A DNA stretch of 64,000 bases, taken from the NCBI RefSeq assembly GCF_025751555.1, contig NZ_JAOWLB010000001.1, forward strand, positions 434,001 to 498,000, in the 5' to 3' direction. Position numbers and translations under genes: made by a program. This DNA comes from Ruegeria aquimaris. Its GTDB lineage: Bacteria > Pseudomonadota > Alphaproteobacteria > Rhodobacterales > Rhodobacteraceae. The notes beneath the pieces were generated by a model, which did no database searches, was not told the origin of the DNA, and saw nothing but the letters and a program-made list of their open reading frames with translations. Below, piece by piece: positions 27,031 to 35,513 of the stretch (its first letter is position 1; each line of letters starts with the position of its first letter).

Positions 27031-28089
27031 ATGCATGTCGTGGTGATCGGCGCCGGGATCGTCGGCGCCTCCATTGCCGATCAACTGGCCGCGCGCGGCG
27101 CGCGCGTCACCGTGATCGACCGTTCGGGCCCCGGTGCCGGGGCCTCGGGCATGTCATTCGGCTGGATCAACGCCGCCGCGTCAGAAAGCGACAGCTACTT
27201 CCGTTTCCGTCTCGCCGCCGTGGCGCGCTTTCGCGCGCTCTGCGACACGCTCGACCTTTCGGACGCGGTCACCTGGAACGGCTGCATCTGGTGGGAGGAC
27301 GAAGGCGAGGCGTTCGAGACCCATCTCGACGCCATGGCGCGCTGGGGCTACGACGTCTCGCTGATCGGCCCGGACGCGTTCGCCCGGCTGGAACCCAATG
27401 TCGCCAACCCGCCCGAGCGGGCGATCTGGTGCCCTTCCGAAGGGGCGGCCGAACCCGACAAGGTGGCACGCGCCCTGCTGCGCCGGGCAACCGCTAATGG
27501 CGCCCGCCTGATCCTGGGGCGCGAGGTGACCGGGCTCACCCGCACCGGCGACCGGGTCACCGGGGTCGAAACCGACCTCGGCCCGATGTCAGCTGATCTG
27601 GTGGTCGCCGCCGCGGGCATCGGCTCGGGCGCGCTGACCGGCCTGCCGATGAGCAACCGGCCCGGCCTGATTCTGCGCACCGCGCCCGTCGCCCCGGTGA
27701 TCAGTCGCATCGTCATGTCCTCGGACATTCATTTCCGCCAGGCCAGCGACGGCCGCCTCTACCTGGGCGAAATCTTCTCGGGCGGCATCGCCACCGAGAC
27801 GCTCGACTTTGCCAGCGGCCTGATCGACGAGCTGATGACCCGTCTGCGCCGCCGCCTGCCGGGCGTCACGGATCTGCATCTGGAACAGGCCGCCCTGGGC
27901 ACCCGCCCGGTCCCCGCCGATGGCTTTCCCGCCATCGGATCGGTGCCGGGCCAAGATGGGCTCTACCTTGCCACCATGCACAGCGGCGTCACCCTCGGCC
28001 CGCTGGTGGGCGAGCTTGTCGCGCGCGAGGTGGTGGAACAGGACAGCGATCCTTTGCTTACCCCCTACCGCCCGGAACGGCTCTTCTGA
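27031..28089 (+). CDS. DadA-like FAD-dependent oxidoreductase
   Basis: 352 residues. The N-terminal MHVVVIGAGIVGASIADQLA is the FAD dinucleotide-binding motif of the DAO family (GXGXXG). The C-terminal DGFPAIGSVPGQDGLYLAT is the usual second FAD contact of D-amino-acid/sarcosine oxidase-type enzymes. It likely oxidises an amine or amino acid carried in by the PAAT transporter whose operon it ends. Short (352 residues) compared with DadA (about 430). The exact substrate is unknown. Confidence 0.85.
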   Translation: MHVVVIGAGIVGASIADQLAARGARVTVIDRSGPGAGASGMSFGWINAAASESDSYFRFRLAAVARFRALCDTLDLSDAVTWNGCIWWEDEGEAFETHLDAMARWGYDVSLIGPDAFARLEPNVANPPERAIWCPSEGAAEPDKVARALLRRATANGARLILGREVTGLTRTGDRVTGVETDLGPMSADLVVAAAGIGSGALTGLPMSNRPGLILRTAPVAPVISRIVMSSDIHFRQASDGRLYLGEIFSGGIATETLDFASGLIDELMTRLRRRLPGVTDLHLEQAALGTRPVPADGFPAIGSVPGQDGLYLATMHSGVTLGPLVGELVAREVVEQDSDPLLTPYRPERLF

Positions 28090-28103
28090 GCCGCTGAAAT
28101 CCT

Positions 28104-28121
28104 GGTACAAAACGGTCAATT
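28104..28121 (+). promoter_or_regulatory. 18-bp direct repeat, unit 1 (probable operator)
   Basis: GGTACAAAACGGTCAATT; an identical copy begins 32 bp downstream at 28136, about three helical turns away. Both lie in the 189-base gap before the first glutamine-synthetase-like gene. Exact repeat, phase and location suggest a regulator binding site. Confidence 0.65.
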
Positions 28122-28135
28122 CCCCCCTGGAAGGC

Positions 28136-28153
28136 GGTACAAAACGGTCAATT
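28136..28153 (+). promoter_or_regulatory. 18-bp direct repeat, unit 2 (probable operator)
   Basis: Second exact copy of the GGTACAAAACGGTCAATT element. Reverse complement TTGACCG-N3-TGTACC has the look of a TetR- or GntR-type half-palindrome, but the regulator is not encoded within this window region. Confidence 0.65.
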
Positions 28154-28278
28154 TCGATGTGTCCGACGCTCCGTCAGTCACGGCCAAATCAACGAGCCGG
28201 GAAATAGAGCTTGCCAGACCCCCCGGACTGGTAGTAGGAATTTGATCAAATCTAACAGACATCGCATGAGAAGGTCCC

Positions 28279-29619
28279 ATGCAAGCCAAGAACTGGCTGC
28301 GGAAGAACCCGCAGGTAAGAACAATTCGTGTGGCCGCCGCCGATCTGAATGGTCAGCCGCGCGGCAAGCGCGTGCCCGGCCGGTTCGCCGAAAAGGCAAT
28401 CGAGGGCGGCACCCGCTTTCCCATGTCGGTGATGAACCTCGACATCTGGGGCGAGGATATCGAAGACAGCCCCCTGGTGCTGGCCTCGGGCGACCGCGAC
28501 GGCGTGTTGCAGCCGACGGAACGCGGTTTCATGCCAATGCCTTGGCTCGACACGCCCACCGGCCTGTTGCCGATCTGGATGTTCCACGAGGACGGCCGCC
28601 CCTACGAGGGTGACCCGCGCCATGCGCTGAGCACGGTGGTCAAACGCTACAAGGCGCACGGCCTGAAACCGGTCGTTGCGGTCGAGCTGGAGTTTTTCCT
28701 GATCGACGACAGCGGCCGTCACCTGCAAATCCCGCAATCACCGCGCTCGGGTAAGCGGCGCAAGGCGGGCGAGATCCTGTCGGTGCGCGCGCTCGACCAG
28801 TTTGATCACTTTTTCACCGAGCTTTACGACGCGTGCGAAGTGATGGACATCCCGGCCGATACCGCCATCTCCGAGGCGGGCGTAGGCCAGTTCGAAATCA
28901 ATCTGATGCACCAGGACGACGCCCTGCGCGCCGCCGATGATGCGTGGCTTTTCAAGATGTTAGTCAAAGGTCTGGCCCGCAAGCACGGCTTCGCCGCCAG
29001 CTTCATGGCCAAGCCTTACGAAGACTACGCGGGTTCGGGCATGCACATGCATTTCTCGGTTCTGGACGAGGACGGCAACAACGTCTTCGACGACGGCACC
29101 GAGCGCGGCAGCGATACGTTGCTGCACGCCGTGCGCGGCTGTCTCGACGCGATGAGCGGCAGCACTTTGATCTTCGCACCGCATGACAACAGCTATGCCA
29201 GGCTGGTGCCCAACGCCCATGCGCCGACCGGGGTCGGCTGGGCCTACGAGAACCGGACGGCGGCTATTCGTATCCCCTCGGGCAGCCCTGCTGCACGCCG
29301 GATCGAACACCGGGTTGCCGGTGGCGACGTCAATCCCTATCTGATGGTCGCGGCGGTTCTTGGGGCCGCGATCAACGGGATCGAAGACGGTCAGATGCCT
29401 CCTGCGGCCGTATCGGGCAACGCCTATAACGCCGATCTGCCACAGATCCCCGACAGTTGGGACGCCGCGATCACGGCATTTGAAACTGATCCGGCAGTCG
29501 CCCGGATCTTTGCCCCCGAACTGATCCGCAACTATGTCATGACCAAGCGGCAGGAGTACCGCTACATTCAGGAGTTGACGGAGCAGGAAAAGATCGAAGT
29601 CTATCTCGATACGGTCTGA
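28279..29619 (+). CDS. glutamine-synthetase-family ligase, gamma-glutamylpolyamine synthetase-like (1)
   Basis: 446 residues. The catalytic strings of the GS fold are present: VELEFFLID, SEAGVGQFEINL, FMAKPYEDYAGSGMHMHFS, and YENRTAAIRIPSG. Overall it resembles PuuA/GlnA-like enzymes that attach glutamate to an amine, rather than the true nitrogen-assimilating GlnA. Candidate substrates are putrescine, other polyamines or small amines; sequence alone cannot decide. It follows the 18-bp repeat operator and precedes a class I amidotransferase and a second ligase, making a three-gene operon. Confidence 0.86.
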   Translation: MQAKNWLRKNPQVRTIRVAAADLNGQPRGKRVPGRFAEKAIEGGTRFPMSVMNLDIWGEDIEDSPLVLASGDRDGVLQPTERGFMPMPWLDTPTGLLPIWMFHEDGRPYEGDPRHALSTVVKRYKAHGLKPVVAVELEFFLIDDSGRHLQIPQSPRSGKRRKAGEILSVRALDQFDHFFTELYDACEVMDIPADTAISEAGVGQFEINLMHQDDALRAADDAWLFKMLVKGLARKHGFAASFMAKPYEDYAGSGMHMHFSVLDEDGNNVFDDGTERGSDTLLHAVRGCLDAMSGSTLIFAPHDNSYARLVPNAHAPTGVGWAYENRTAAIRIPSGSPAARRIEHRVAGGDVNPYLMVAAVLGAAINGIEDGQMPPAAVSGNAYNADLPQIPDSWDAAITAFETDPAVARIFAPELIRNYVMTKRQEYRYIQELTEQEKIEVYLDTV

Positions 29620-29680
29620 CGCGATCAGGCGGCGGGCACTGCCGGGGCCCCGATCCGGCAAAACGTACAATTGGTGATAC

Positions 29681-30361
29681 ATGAAAATTGGCATCCTTCT
29701 GACCGGCCACGCTCCCGACGCCCTAATCGGCGAAACCGGAGATTATGACAGGTTTTTCAAGAACTTGCTTGGCCCTCAGAATTTCGAATTCGCAACCTAT
29801 GCGGTGGTGGACGGGCAGTTCCCGGACTGCGCCGACGCGGCCGATGGCTGGCTGATCACCGGCTCGCGCCACGGGGTTTACGAAGACCACCCCTGGATCC
29901 CCCCGCTCGAAGCGCTGATCCGCGAGATCCGCGACCAAGGCCAGCCCCTGATCGGCGTGTGTTTCGGCCATCAGATCATTGCCCAGGCTCTGGGCGGCAA
30001 GGTGGAGAAGTTCAAGGGCGGCTGGGCCGTCGGCCCCACCAAATACGACCTTGGAGGCCAAAGCGTTACCGTGAACGCCTGGCATCAGGATCAGGTGGTG
30101 GCCCTTCCCGAAGGAGCCCGGGTCCTGGGCTCCAACGCGTTCTGCCAGAACGCGATGGTCGCCTATGGCGACAATATCTGGACCATTCAGGCACATCCTG
30201 AATACGACAATACCTTTATCGACGGGCTGATCCGCACGCGCGGACGCGGCGTGGTGCCGGACACGGTGCTGGACGATGCGACCCGCCGGCTGGACACGGC
30301 ACTGGACAGCCCCGCCATCGGTCAACAGATGGTGGACTTCTACAAGAAAGCGAGGGCCTGA
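29681..30361 (+). CDS. class I glutamine amidotransferase
   Basis: 226 residues, single GATase1 domain. The nucleophile is C94 in LIGVCFGHQIIAQALGG and the His-Glu pair is H172/E174 in QAHPEYDN, so the triad is complete. It resembles GMP-synthase-type amidotransferase domains but stands alone. Between two gamma-glutamyl-amine ligases it may cleave gamma-glutamylated intermediates, a role that PuuD plays in the Puu pathway, though PuuD is a different C26 type. The stop is two bases before the next start. Confidence 0.85.
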   Translation: MKIGILLTGHAPDALIGETGDYDRFFKNLLGPQNFEFATYAVVDGQFPDCADAADGWLITGSRHGVYEDHPWIPPLEALIREIRDQGQPLIGVCFGHQIIAQALGGKVEKFKGGWAVGPTKYDLGGQSVTVNAWHQDQVVALPEGARVLGSNAFCQNAMVAYGDNIWTIQAHPEYDNTFIDGLIRTRGRGVVPDTVLDDATRRLDTALDSPAIGQQMVDFYKKARA

Positions 30362-30363
30362 AC

Positions 30364-31722
30364 ATGGCCGACTGGACTGACAATCTCCCCGATGCCGCAA
30401 AGGCATACCTGGAAAACCGCCGCCTGGACGAGGTGGAATGCATCATCTCGGACCTGCCCGGCATTGCCCGTGGCAAGGCGGTTCCCGCCAGCAAATTCGC
30501 GCGGCAGGACTATTTCCACCTGCCCGACAGCATCTTTTACCAGACCATCACCGGCGACTGGGGCGACGCCGCAGGCGAAGAGGGCTTTATCGAGCGCGAC
30601 ATGATCCTGCGCCCCGATTACTCGACCGCCACCGCCGCCCCCTGGACCGGCGACTGGACGCTTCAGGTGATCCATGACGCCTATGACCGCGACGGCGACC
30701 CGATCCCGTTCAGCCCGCGCAACGTGCTGAAACATGTGGTCTCGCTCTATCACGCGCAGGGCTGGAAACCGGTCGTGGCGCCCGAGATGGAATTCTATCT
30801 GGTGGCCCGCAACCTGGACCCGGCCAAAGAGATCGAGCCGATGATGGGCCGCTCGGGGCGCCCGGCGGCGGCACGGCAGGCCTATTCGATGACTGCGGTC
30901 GACGAATTCGGCCCGGTGATCGACGACATCTATGACTTTGCCGAGGCGCAGGGATTCGAGATCGACGGCATCACCCAGGAAGGCGGCGCCGGTCAGCTGG
31001 AAATCAACCTGCGCCACGGCAGCCCGGTCAAGCTGGCCGACGAAGTGTTCTACTTCAAACGGCTGATCCGCGAGGCGGCACTGCGCCACAATTGTTTCGC
31101 CACCTTCATGGCCAAGCCGATCGAGGACGAACCCGGCAGCGCCATGCATATCCACCATTCGATCGTGGACATGGAAACCGGCGAGAACATCTTCTCGGGT
31201 CCGCAGGGCGGCGAAACCGACGCCTTCTATCACTTCATCGCGGGTCTTCAGAACTACATGCCCTCGGGCCTGGCGGTGATGGCGCCCTATGTGAACTCGT
31301 ACCGCCGCTATGTGAAGGACCACGCAGCCCCCATCAACCTGGAATGGGGCCGTGACAACCGCACCACCGGCATTCGCGTGCCGCTGTCCGGCCCATCCGC
31401 GCGCCGGATCGAGAACCGGCTGGCGGGCATGGACTGTAACCCATACCTGGGCATCGCGGTCTCGCTGGCCTGCGGTTATCTCGGCCTGATGGAAGAGAAA
31501 CGCCCGCGCAAGCAGTTCCGGGGCGACGCCTATGACGGCGAGGGCGATATCCCGCAGGTGATGGGCGATGCGCTCGACATGTTCGACGAGGCCAAGGACC
31601 TGCACGATGTACTCGGGCCGGAGTTCGCCCGCGTCTACAGCATCGTCAAACGCGCCGAATACAATGAGTTCCTTCAGGTGATTTCACCTTGGGAACGCGA
31701 ACACCTGCTGCTGAACGTCTGA
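30364..31722 (+). CDS. glutamine-synthetase-family ligase, gamma-glutamylpolyamine synthetase-like (2)
   Basis: 452 residues. GS-family strings are VAPEMEFYLV, EGGAGQLEINLRHG, FMAKPIEDEPGSAMHIHHS and GRDNRTTGIRVPLSG. It is distinct from the first ligase (roughly one third identical by eye) and closer to PuuA-type enzymes. The N-terminal half lacks the class I GlnA adenylylation context. Two different ligases in one operon suggest two amines or two steps. A strong terminator follows directly. Confidence 0.86.
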   Translation: MADWTDNLPDAAKAYLENRRLDEVECIISDLPGIARGKAVPASKFARQDYFHLPDSIFYQTITGDWGDAAGEEGFIERDMILRPDYSTATAAPWTGDWTLQVIHDAYDRDGDPIPFSPRNVLKHVVSLYHAQGWKPVVAPEMEFYLVARNLDPAKEIEPMMGRSGRPAAARQAYSMTAVDEFGPVIDDIYDFAEAQGFEIDGITQEGGAGQLEINLRHGSPVKLADEVFYFKRLIREAALRHNCFATFMAKPIEDEPGSAMHIHHSIVDMETGENIFSGPQGGETDAFYHFIAGLQNYMPSGLAVMAPYVNSYRRYVKDHAAPINLEWGRDNRTTGIRVPLSGPSARRIENRLAGMDCNPYLGIAVSLACGYLGLMEEKRPRKQFRGDAYDGEGDIPQVMGDALDMFDEAKDLHDVLGPEFARVYSIVKRAEYNEFLQVISPWEREHLLLNV

Positions 31723-31750
31723 TCAGCGACAGATTGTTCTCCCTGTGATG

Positions 31751-31780
31751 CGGGAAGGGCTTGCCCTTCCCGTTTTTTTT
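31751..31780 (+). terminator. strong rho-independent terminator
   Basis: CGGGAAGGGC pairs with GCCCTTCCCG around a TT loop and is followed by eight T residues. It closes the gamma-glutamyl ligase operon. Confidence 0.95.
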
Positions 31781-31852
31781 GCAGCGTCCGCGCATCGTGT
31801 TTGTCCGATTTGAACCCAAATCAGACGCCCGCATAAAATTTTTTCGAACCGA

Positions 31853-32269
31853 CTAGCTCAAAACTTCAAACGCAAACATGCGCGATACCATGTTGCCACC
31901 GTAGAATAGGGTCTCGTAGCGACCATCTCCGAGGTCTTGGACAGTGAAACAATTTTCACGCTCACCGACAGATTCACCCCACCAACCGAGTTCATAGCAG
32001 ACGACGTTTCCGGTAACTTTCCACTCGCCGGTGTCCGCGCAATCTCCAGCCATGTCCCCGATCCTCAGGCAAACGGTGCCGTCCTTGTCCCAACTCCAAT
32101 AGCCATACTCTTCATGCTCGGCATCCCATATGCCCCGGAACATGAGTTCGCGAAGCGGATCGCCTTGGAGTTCACTGGATTGAGCGGTCAATTGAACTAC
32201 CGAGGCGATGAACACGGCACATCCAAGCACGACCGACAAAATAAGGCTCCGGATAGCTGAAATCCGCAT
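31853..32269 (-). CDS. small secreted protein of unknown function
   Basis: 138 residues. An N-terminal hydrophobic segment (about 9-29, ending VVQLTAQSS) looks like a signal peptide. The mature part is rich in aromatic and acidic residues and has four cysteines (in GTVCLRIGDMAGDCA, NVVCYELGWW and RENCFTV), suggesting two disulfides. The pattern WSWDKDGTVCLR then GDCADTGEWKV resembles small secreted lipocalin-like folds, but I cannot assign a family. Base composition is noticeably more AT-rich than neighbours, hinting at acquisition. Confidence 0.65.
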   Translation of the reverse strand: MRISAIRSLILSVVLGCAVFIASVVQLTAQSSELQGDPLRELMFRGIWDAEHEEYGYWSWDKDGTVCLRIGDMAGDCADTGEWKVTGNVVCYELGWWGESVGERENCFTVQDLGDGRYETLFYGGNMVSRMFAFEVLS

Positions 32270-32471
32270 TTCGTCCTCCCGTCATTATCGATCAGCGGCA
32301 ACCATACAACTTTAGGCCGCTAAAGTCAGCTTGTCCGCATTGCGGACCAACACGACTTGCGGAACCCACATTTACCGCGCGGCGGATTTCTGTATGTCCG
32401 TTCAGGATTTTCTTGGCTCTGTTACGCAACTGATTTAGAATTTTGAAAGGTTGAATTCAGGAATCTCAAAT
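32270..32471. other. AT-richer intergenic stretch
   Basis: 202 bases between divergent genes. GTCCGCA-T-TGCGGAC near 32334 is a perfect short inverted repeat that could be an operator. No gene, clear promoter or terminator is seen. Confidence 0.4.
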
Positions 32472-33686
32472 ATGACGCTGCCACCCAACGTTCACGACGC
32501 CGAACCCATTCCCGCCGCCGCGCGCGAAGCCATCGACGCGCTGATGCAATCGGGCGACCTGTTTCGCTATACCGCGCCACAGGATGCGCCGGTCGCGTTG
32601 CTGGAGGCGGAGTTCGCCGAACTTCTGGGGTCGAAATACGCGCTGGCGGTGTCCTCCTGTTCGGCCGCCCTCTTCCTGTCGCTCAAGGCGCTTGGCCTGC
32701 CCCGCGACGCGCGGGTGCTGATCCCCGGTTTCACCTTTGCCGCCGTGCCCTCGTCGGTCGTGCATGCCGATTGCGTGCCGGTCCTGTGCGAGGTCGGCGC
32801 CAACTATCGCATCGACATGGCCGATTTCGAGGCCAGGCTGGACGGCGTGCAGGCGGTGATCATCAGCCATATGCGCGGCCATACCTCGGACATGGACAGG
32901 GTCATGGCGCTCTGCGACGCGCGCGGCATTCCGGTGATCGAGGACGCGGCGCATTCGCTCGGCACCACCTGGCATGGCCGCAATATCGGCACCATCGGCC
33001 GGGTCGGCTGTTTCTCGTTCCAGTCCTACAAGATGATCAACGCGGGCGAAGGCGGCATCCTGGTCACCGACGATGCCGATCTGGTGGCGCGCGCGGTGAT
33101 CATGTCGGGCGCGTATGAGCATAACTGGAAGAAACACAAGGGGCCGCAGGGGCAGAACTCGCCGGAACTGGCCGAGGCCTTTGCCCGCTGGCAGAACAAG
33201 CTGCCGCTTTACAATCTGCGCATGTCGAACCTGAGCGCGGCGGTGATCCGACCGCAAATCCCCGAACTGGCACGCCGGGTGCGCGACGGGCTGGTCAATC
33301 ACGACTATGTGGCGGGTCGCCTGAACACGTCCCCCTTCATCGACGTCCCTGCCCCGCTGGCGCCGGAACGGCGCGCCCCGGATTCGATCCAGTTCAACCT
33401 GATCGGGCTGGACGAGGCGGAAACCCGCGCCTTTGCCGCAGCCGCCGAGCGGCGCGGCGTCAAGGTGCAGGTGTTTGGCCTGGGCGAGGATAATGCCCGC
33501 GCCTTCTGGAACTGGCAGTTCCTGGGCGATGTGCCGGACCTGCCGCAGACCCGCGCCATGCTGATGCGCGCCTGCGACGTGCGCCTGCCGGTGCGGCTGA
33601 GCCGGGCGGAACTGGACGTGATCGCCGATATCCTGCTGGCAGCAATGACCGAGGTGACCGGCCCTGCCCGCGCCTATGGCACCTGA
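32472..33686 (+). CDS. DegT/DnrJ/EryC1-family PLP aminotransferase
   Basis: 404 residues. The fold type I strings of sugar aminotransferases are visible: SSCSAALFLSLKALGL (cofactor phosphate), VIEDAAHSLGTTWHG with the cofactor-contacting Asp158, and FSFQSYKMINAGEGG with the Schiff-base Lys187. The family transfers amino groups to keto-sugars or similar ketones. No sugar or polysaccharide genes are adjacent, so the substrate is open. I use ATG 32472, with AGGAA nine bases upstream; a TTG 21 bases earlier is the only longer start. Confidence 0.86.
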   Translation: MTLPPNVHDAEPIPAAAREAIDALMQSGDLFRYTAPQDAPVALLEAEFAELLGSKYALAVSSCSAALFLSLKALGLPRDARVLIPGFTFAAVPSSVVHADCVPVLCEVGANYRIDMADFEARLDGVQAVIISHMRGHTSDMDRVMALCDARGIPVIEDAAHSLGTTWHGRNIGTIGRVGCFSFQSYKMINAGEGGILVTDDADLVARAVIMSGAYEHNWKKHKGPQGQNSPELAEAFARWQNKLPLYNLRMSNLSAAVIRPQIPELARRVRDGLVNHDYVAGRLNTSPFIDVPAPLAPERRAPDSIQFNLIGLDEAETRAFAAAAERRGVKVQVFGLGEDNARAFWNWQFLGDVPDLPQTRAMLMRACDVRLPVRLSRAELDVIADILLAAMTEVTGPARAYGT

Positions 33687-33692
33687 GGCATA

Positions 33693-33748
33693 GATTTTCC
33701 TAGGAAAATCGCCGCCGTTTTGTTGGAATGGGCTTGCCCGTTCCAACA
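33693..33748. promoter_or_regulatory. two palindromes before the adenylate cyclase gene
   Basis: GATTTTCC-TA-GGAAAATC (33693-33710) is a perfect palindrome. TGTTGGAATGGGC pairs with GCCCGTTCCAACA around TT (33721-33748, one G-T pair). The second ends 11 bases before the cyclase ATG. They may end the DegT transcript, or control cyclase translation by hiding its start. Confidence 0.6.
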
Positions 33749-33759
33749 GAGCCGCCACC

Positions 33760-35475
33760 ATGACCCGACGCCTGACCGCTATCCTTGCCGCCGATGTCGT
33801 CGGGTTTTCCGCGATGATGGGCCGCGACGAGGCGGGCACGCTGGCCCGCCTGATCGACATGCGCAAGACAGTGTTCGACCCGGAAGTGGCGCGCACCGGC
33901 GGCCGCATCGTCAAGCTGATGGGCGACGGCGCTCTGGTCGAATTTGCCAGCGTCGCCAATGCGGTGTCCTGCGCCATCGCGGTGCAGGAACGTCTCGCCG
34001 CGGACCCAACGCTGAAACTGCGGATCGGGATCAACCTTGGCGACGTGATCCAACAAGGGAGCGACCTTTACGGCGACGGTGTCAACATCGCCGCCCGCCT
34101 TGAGGCGCTGGCCGAACCCGGCGGCATCTGCGTTTCTGGCCCGGTTGCCGACAGCCTGGGCAGCAGGCTGGACCCGCGCTTTGCCGATACCGGGTTGCAG
34201 CCGCTCAAGAACATCGAAAAACCTGTCCGCGTGCTGCGCTGGTTGGCAAACATGGAACCCGCAATAGCCTTGGCCGAACCAGGGTTCGACCGGCCGGGCA
34301 TCGCCGTACTGGCCTTTGACAACATGTCCGCCGACCCCGAGCAGGAATACTTCTCGGACGGGATCGCCGAGGACATCATCACCGCCCTGTCGCATTTTCG
34401 CGAATTCAAGGTCATAGCGCGCAACACCACCTTCACCTACAAGGGCAAGGCGGTTCGCGTCGACCAGGTCTGCCGGGATCTCGGCGTGCGCTATCTGCTC
34501 GAAGGCAGCGTGCGCAAGGCGGGCAACAAGGCCCGCGTCACGGCCCAGCTGATCGACGGCGAGACCGGTGCCCACCTCTGGGCGAACCGCTATGACCGCT
34601 CGATCGACGACATTTTTGCGGTGCAGGACGAGATCACCCAGGCCATTGTCGAGGCGGTGGCGCCCGAGACCATGAACGCCGAGTTCAAACGCGCCCGCAA
34701 CCGGCCCGAAAGCCTGTCCTCGTGGGACAAGGTGCTGCGCGCGCGCTGGTATTTGGGCAAGTTCTCGCAGCCTGACAATGAAGAGGCGCGCGCCCTGCTG
34801 AGCCAGATCGTCGCCAGCGATCCGAACATGAGCGAAGCCCATGCCGGGATCGCGCTCTGCGATCTGATGGCCATGCTGCATGTCTGGCGGTCCGACACGG
34901 GGGCGGCGATCCAGTCGGCAAAATCGGCGGCGCGCAAAGCAGTGGAGCAAGACGACAACAGCGCCAATGCGCATGCTATTCTGGGCATGGCTTGTATCTT
35001 TGCCCGCGACTTCGAAGAGGGGGAAACCCACCTCATGCGCGCGATCCGGCTCAACCCCAACCTTGCGGTCGGATACGGGAACTGTGCCGCGCTTTACGGC
35101 GTTTCCGGCCAATACCCCGAGGCGAAAGCCGCCTATGAACGGGCCGCCGCGCTCAGCCCGCGTGACCCGCTAAAGCCCTTTTGGCGGGGCGGTTTCGGCA
35201 TCGGTGCCTATGTCGCGGCGGATTTTGAGACCTGCCTGAACAATGCACGGGCGGGCCTGCGGGAAACACCGGGATATGCCTCGCTGATGCGGCAGGAGGC
35301 CGCCGCACTGGCCATGCTTGGCAGGCTGGACGAGGCACGATCCTCGGTCGGCAGGCTGGTGGAAAAGATGCCCGGTCTGACCGTCACCCGCGTCCGCGCG
35401 ATGGTGCCGGTGCGGCACGAGGCCGATTGGGAGCTTTGGCTGGAAGGGCTGCGCCGGGCGGGTTTGCCGGAATAG
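33760..35475 (+). CDS. class III adenylate cyclase fused to TolB-like and TPR domains
   Basis: 571 residues in three parts. Residues 1-165 are a class III cyclase catalytic domain: metal Asp12 in ILAADVVGFS and Asp56 in KLMGDG, Lys52 and Asp106 as ATP-selecting positions, and N109/R113 in GDGVNIAARLEAL, so all key residues are present. Residues 180-310 resemble the TolB N-terminal/FlgO-like domain (IAVLAFDNMSADPEQEYFSD, then LLEGSVRK). The rest is helical TPR repeats. No membrane segment is seen. It probably makes cAMP under control of the C-terminal sensor/TPR region. Confidence 0.88.
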   Translation: MTRRLTAILAADVVGFSAMMGRDEAGTLARLIDMRKTVFDPEVARTGGRIVKLMGDGALVEFASVANAVSCAIAVQERLAADPTLKLRIGINLGDVIQQGSDLYGDGVNIAARLEALAEPGGICVSGPVADSLGSRLDPRFADTGLQPLKNIEKPVRVLRWLANMEPAIALAEPGFDRPGIAVLAFDNMSADPEQEYFSDGIAEDIITALSHFREFKVIARNTTFTYKGKAVRVDQVCRDLGVRYLLEGSVRKAGNKARVTAQLIDGETGAHLWANRYDRSIDDIFAVQDEITQAIVEAVAPETMNAEFKRARNRPESLSSWDKVLRARWYLGKFSQPDNEEARALLSQIVASDPNMSEAHAGIALCDLMAMLHVWRSDTGAAIQSAKSAARKAVEQDDNSANAHAILGMACIFARDFEEGETHLMRAIRLNPNLAVGYGNCAALYGVSGQYPEAKAAYERAAALSPRDPLKPFWRGGFGIGAYVAADFETCLNNARAGLRETPGYASLMRQEAAALAMLGRLDEARSSVGRLVEKMPGLTVTRVRAMVPVRHEADWELWLEGLRRAGLPE

Positions 35476-35513
35476 CCACTCGGGCAAGCGCTCTCCGCTC
35501 CGCGCGGCGGCAT

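Noticed and set aside
31931-32269. Plus-strand open frame opposite the small secreted protein
   Set aside because: The minus-strand frame has a signal peptide and cysteine pattern; the plus-strand frame has neither a good ribosome site nor a family match.
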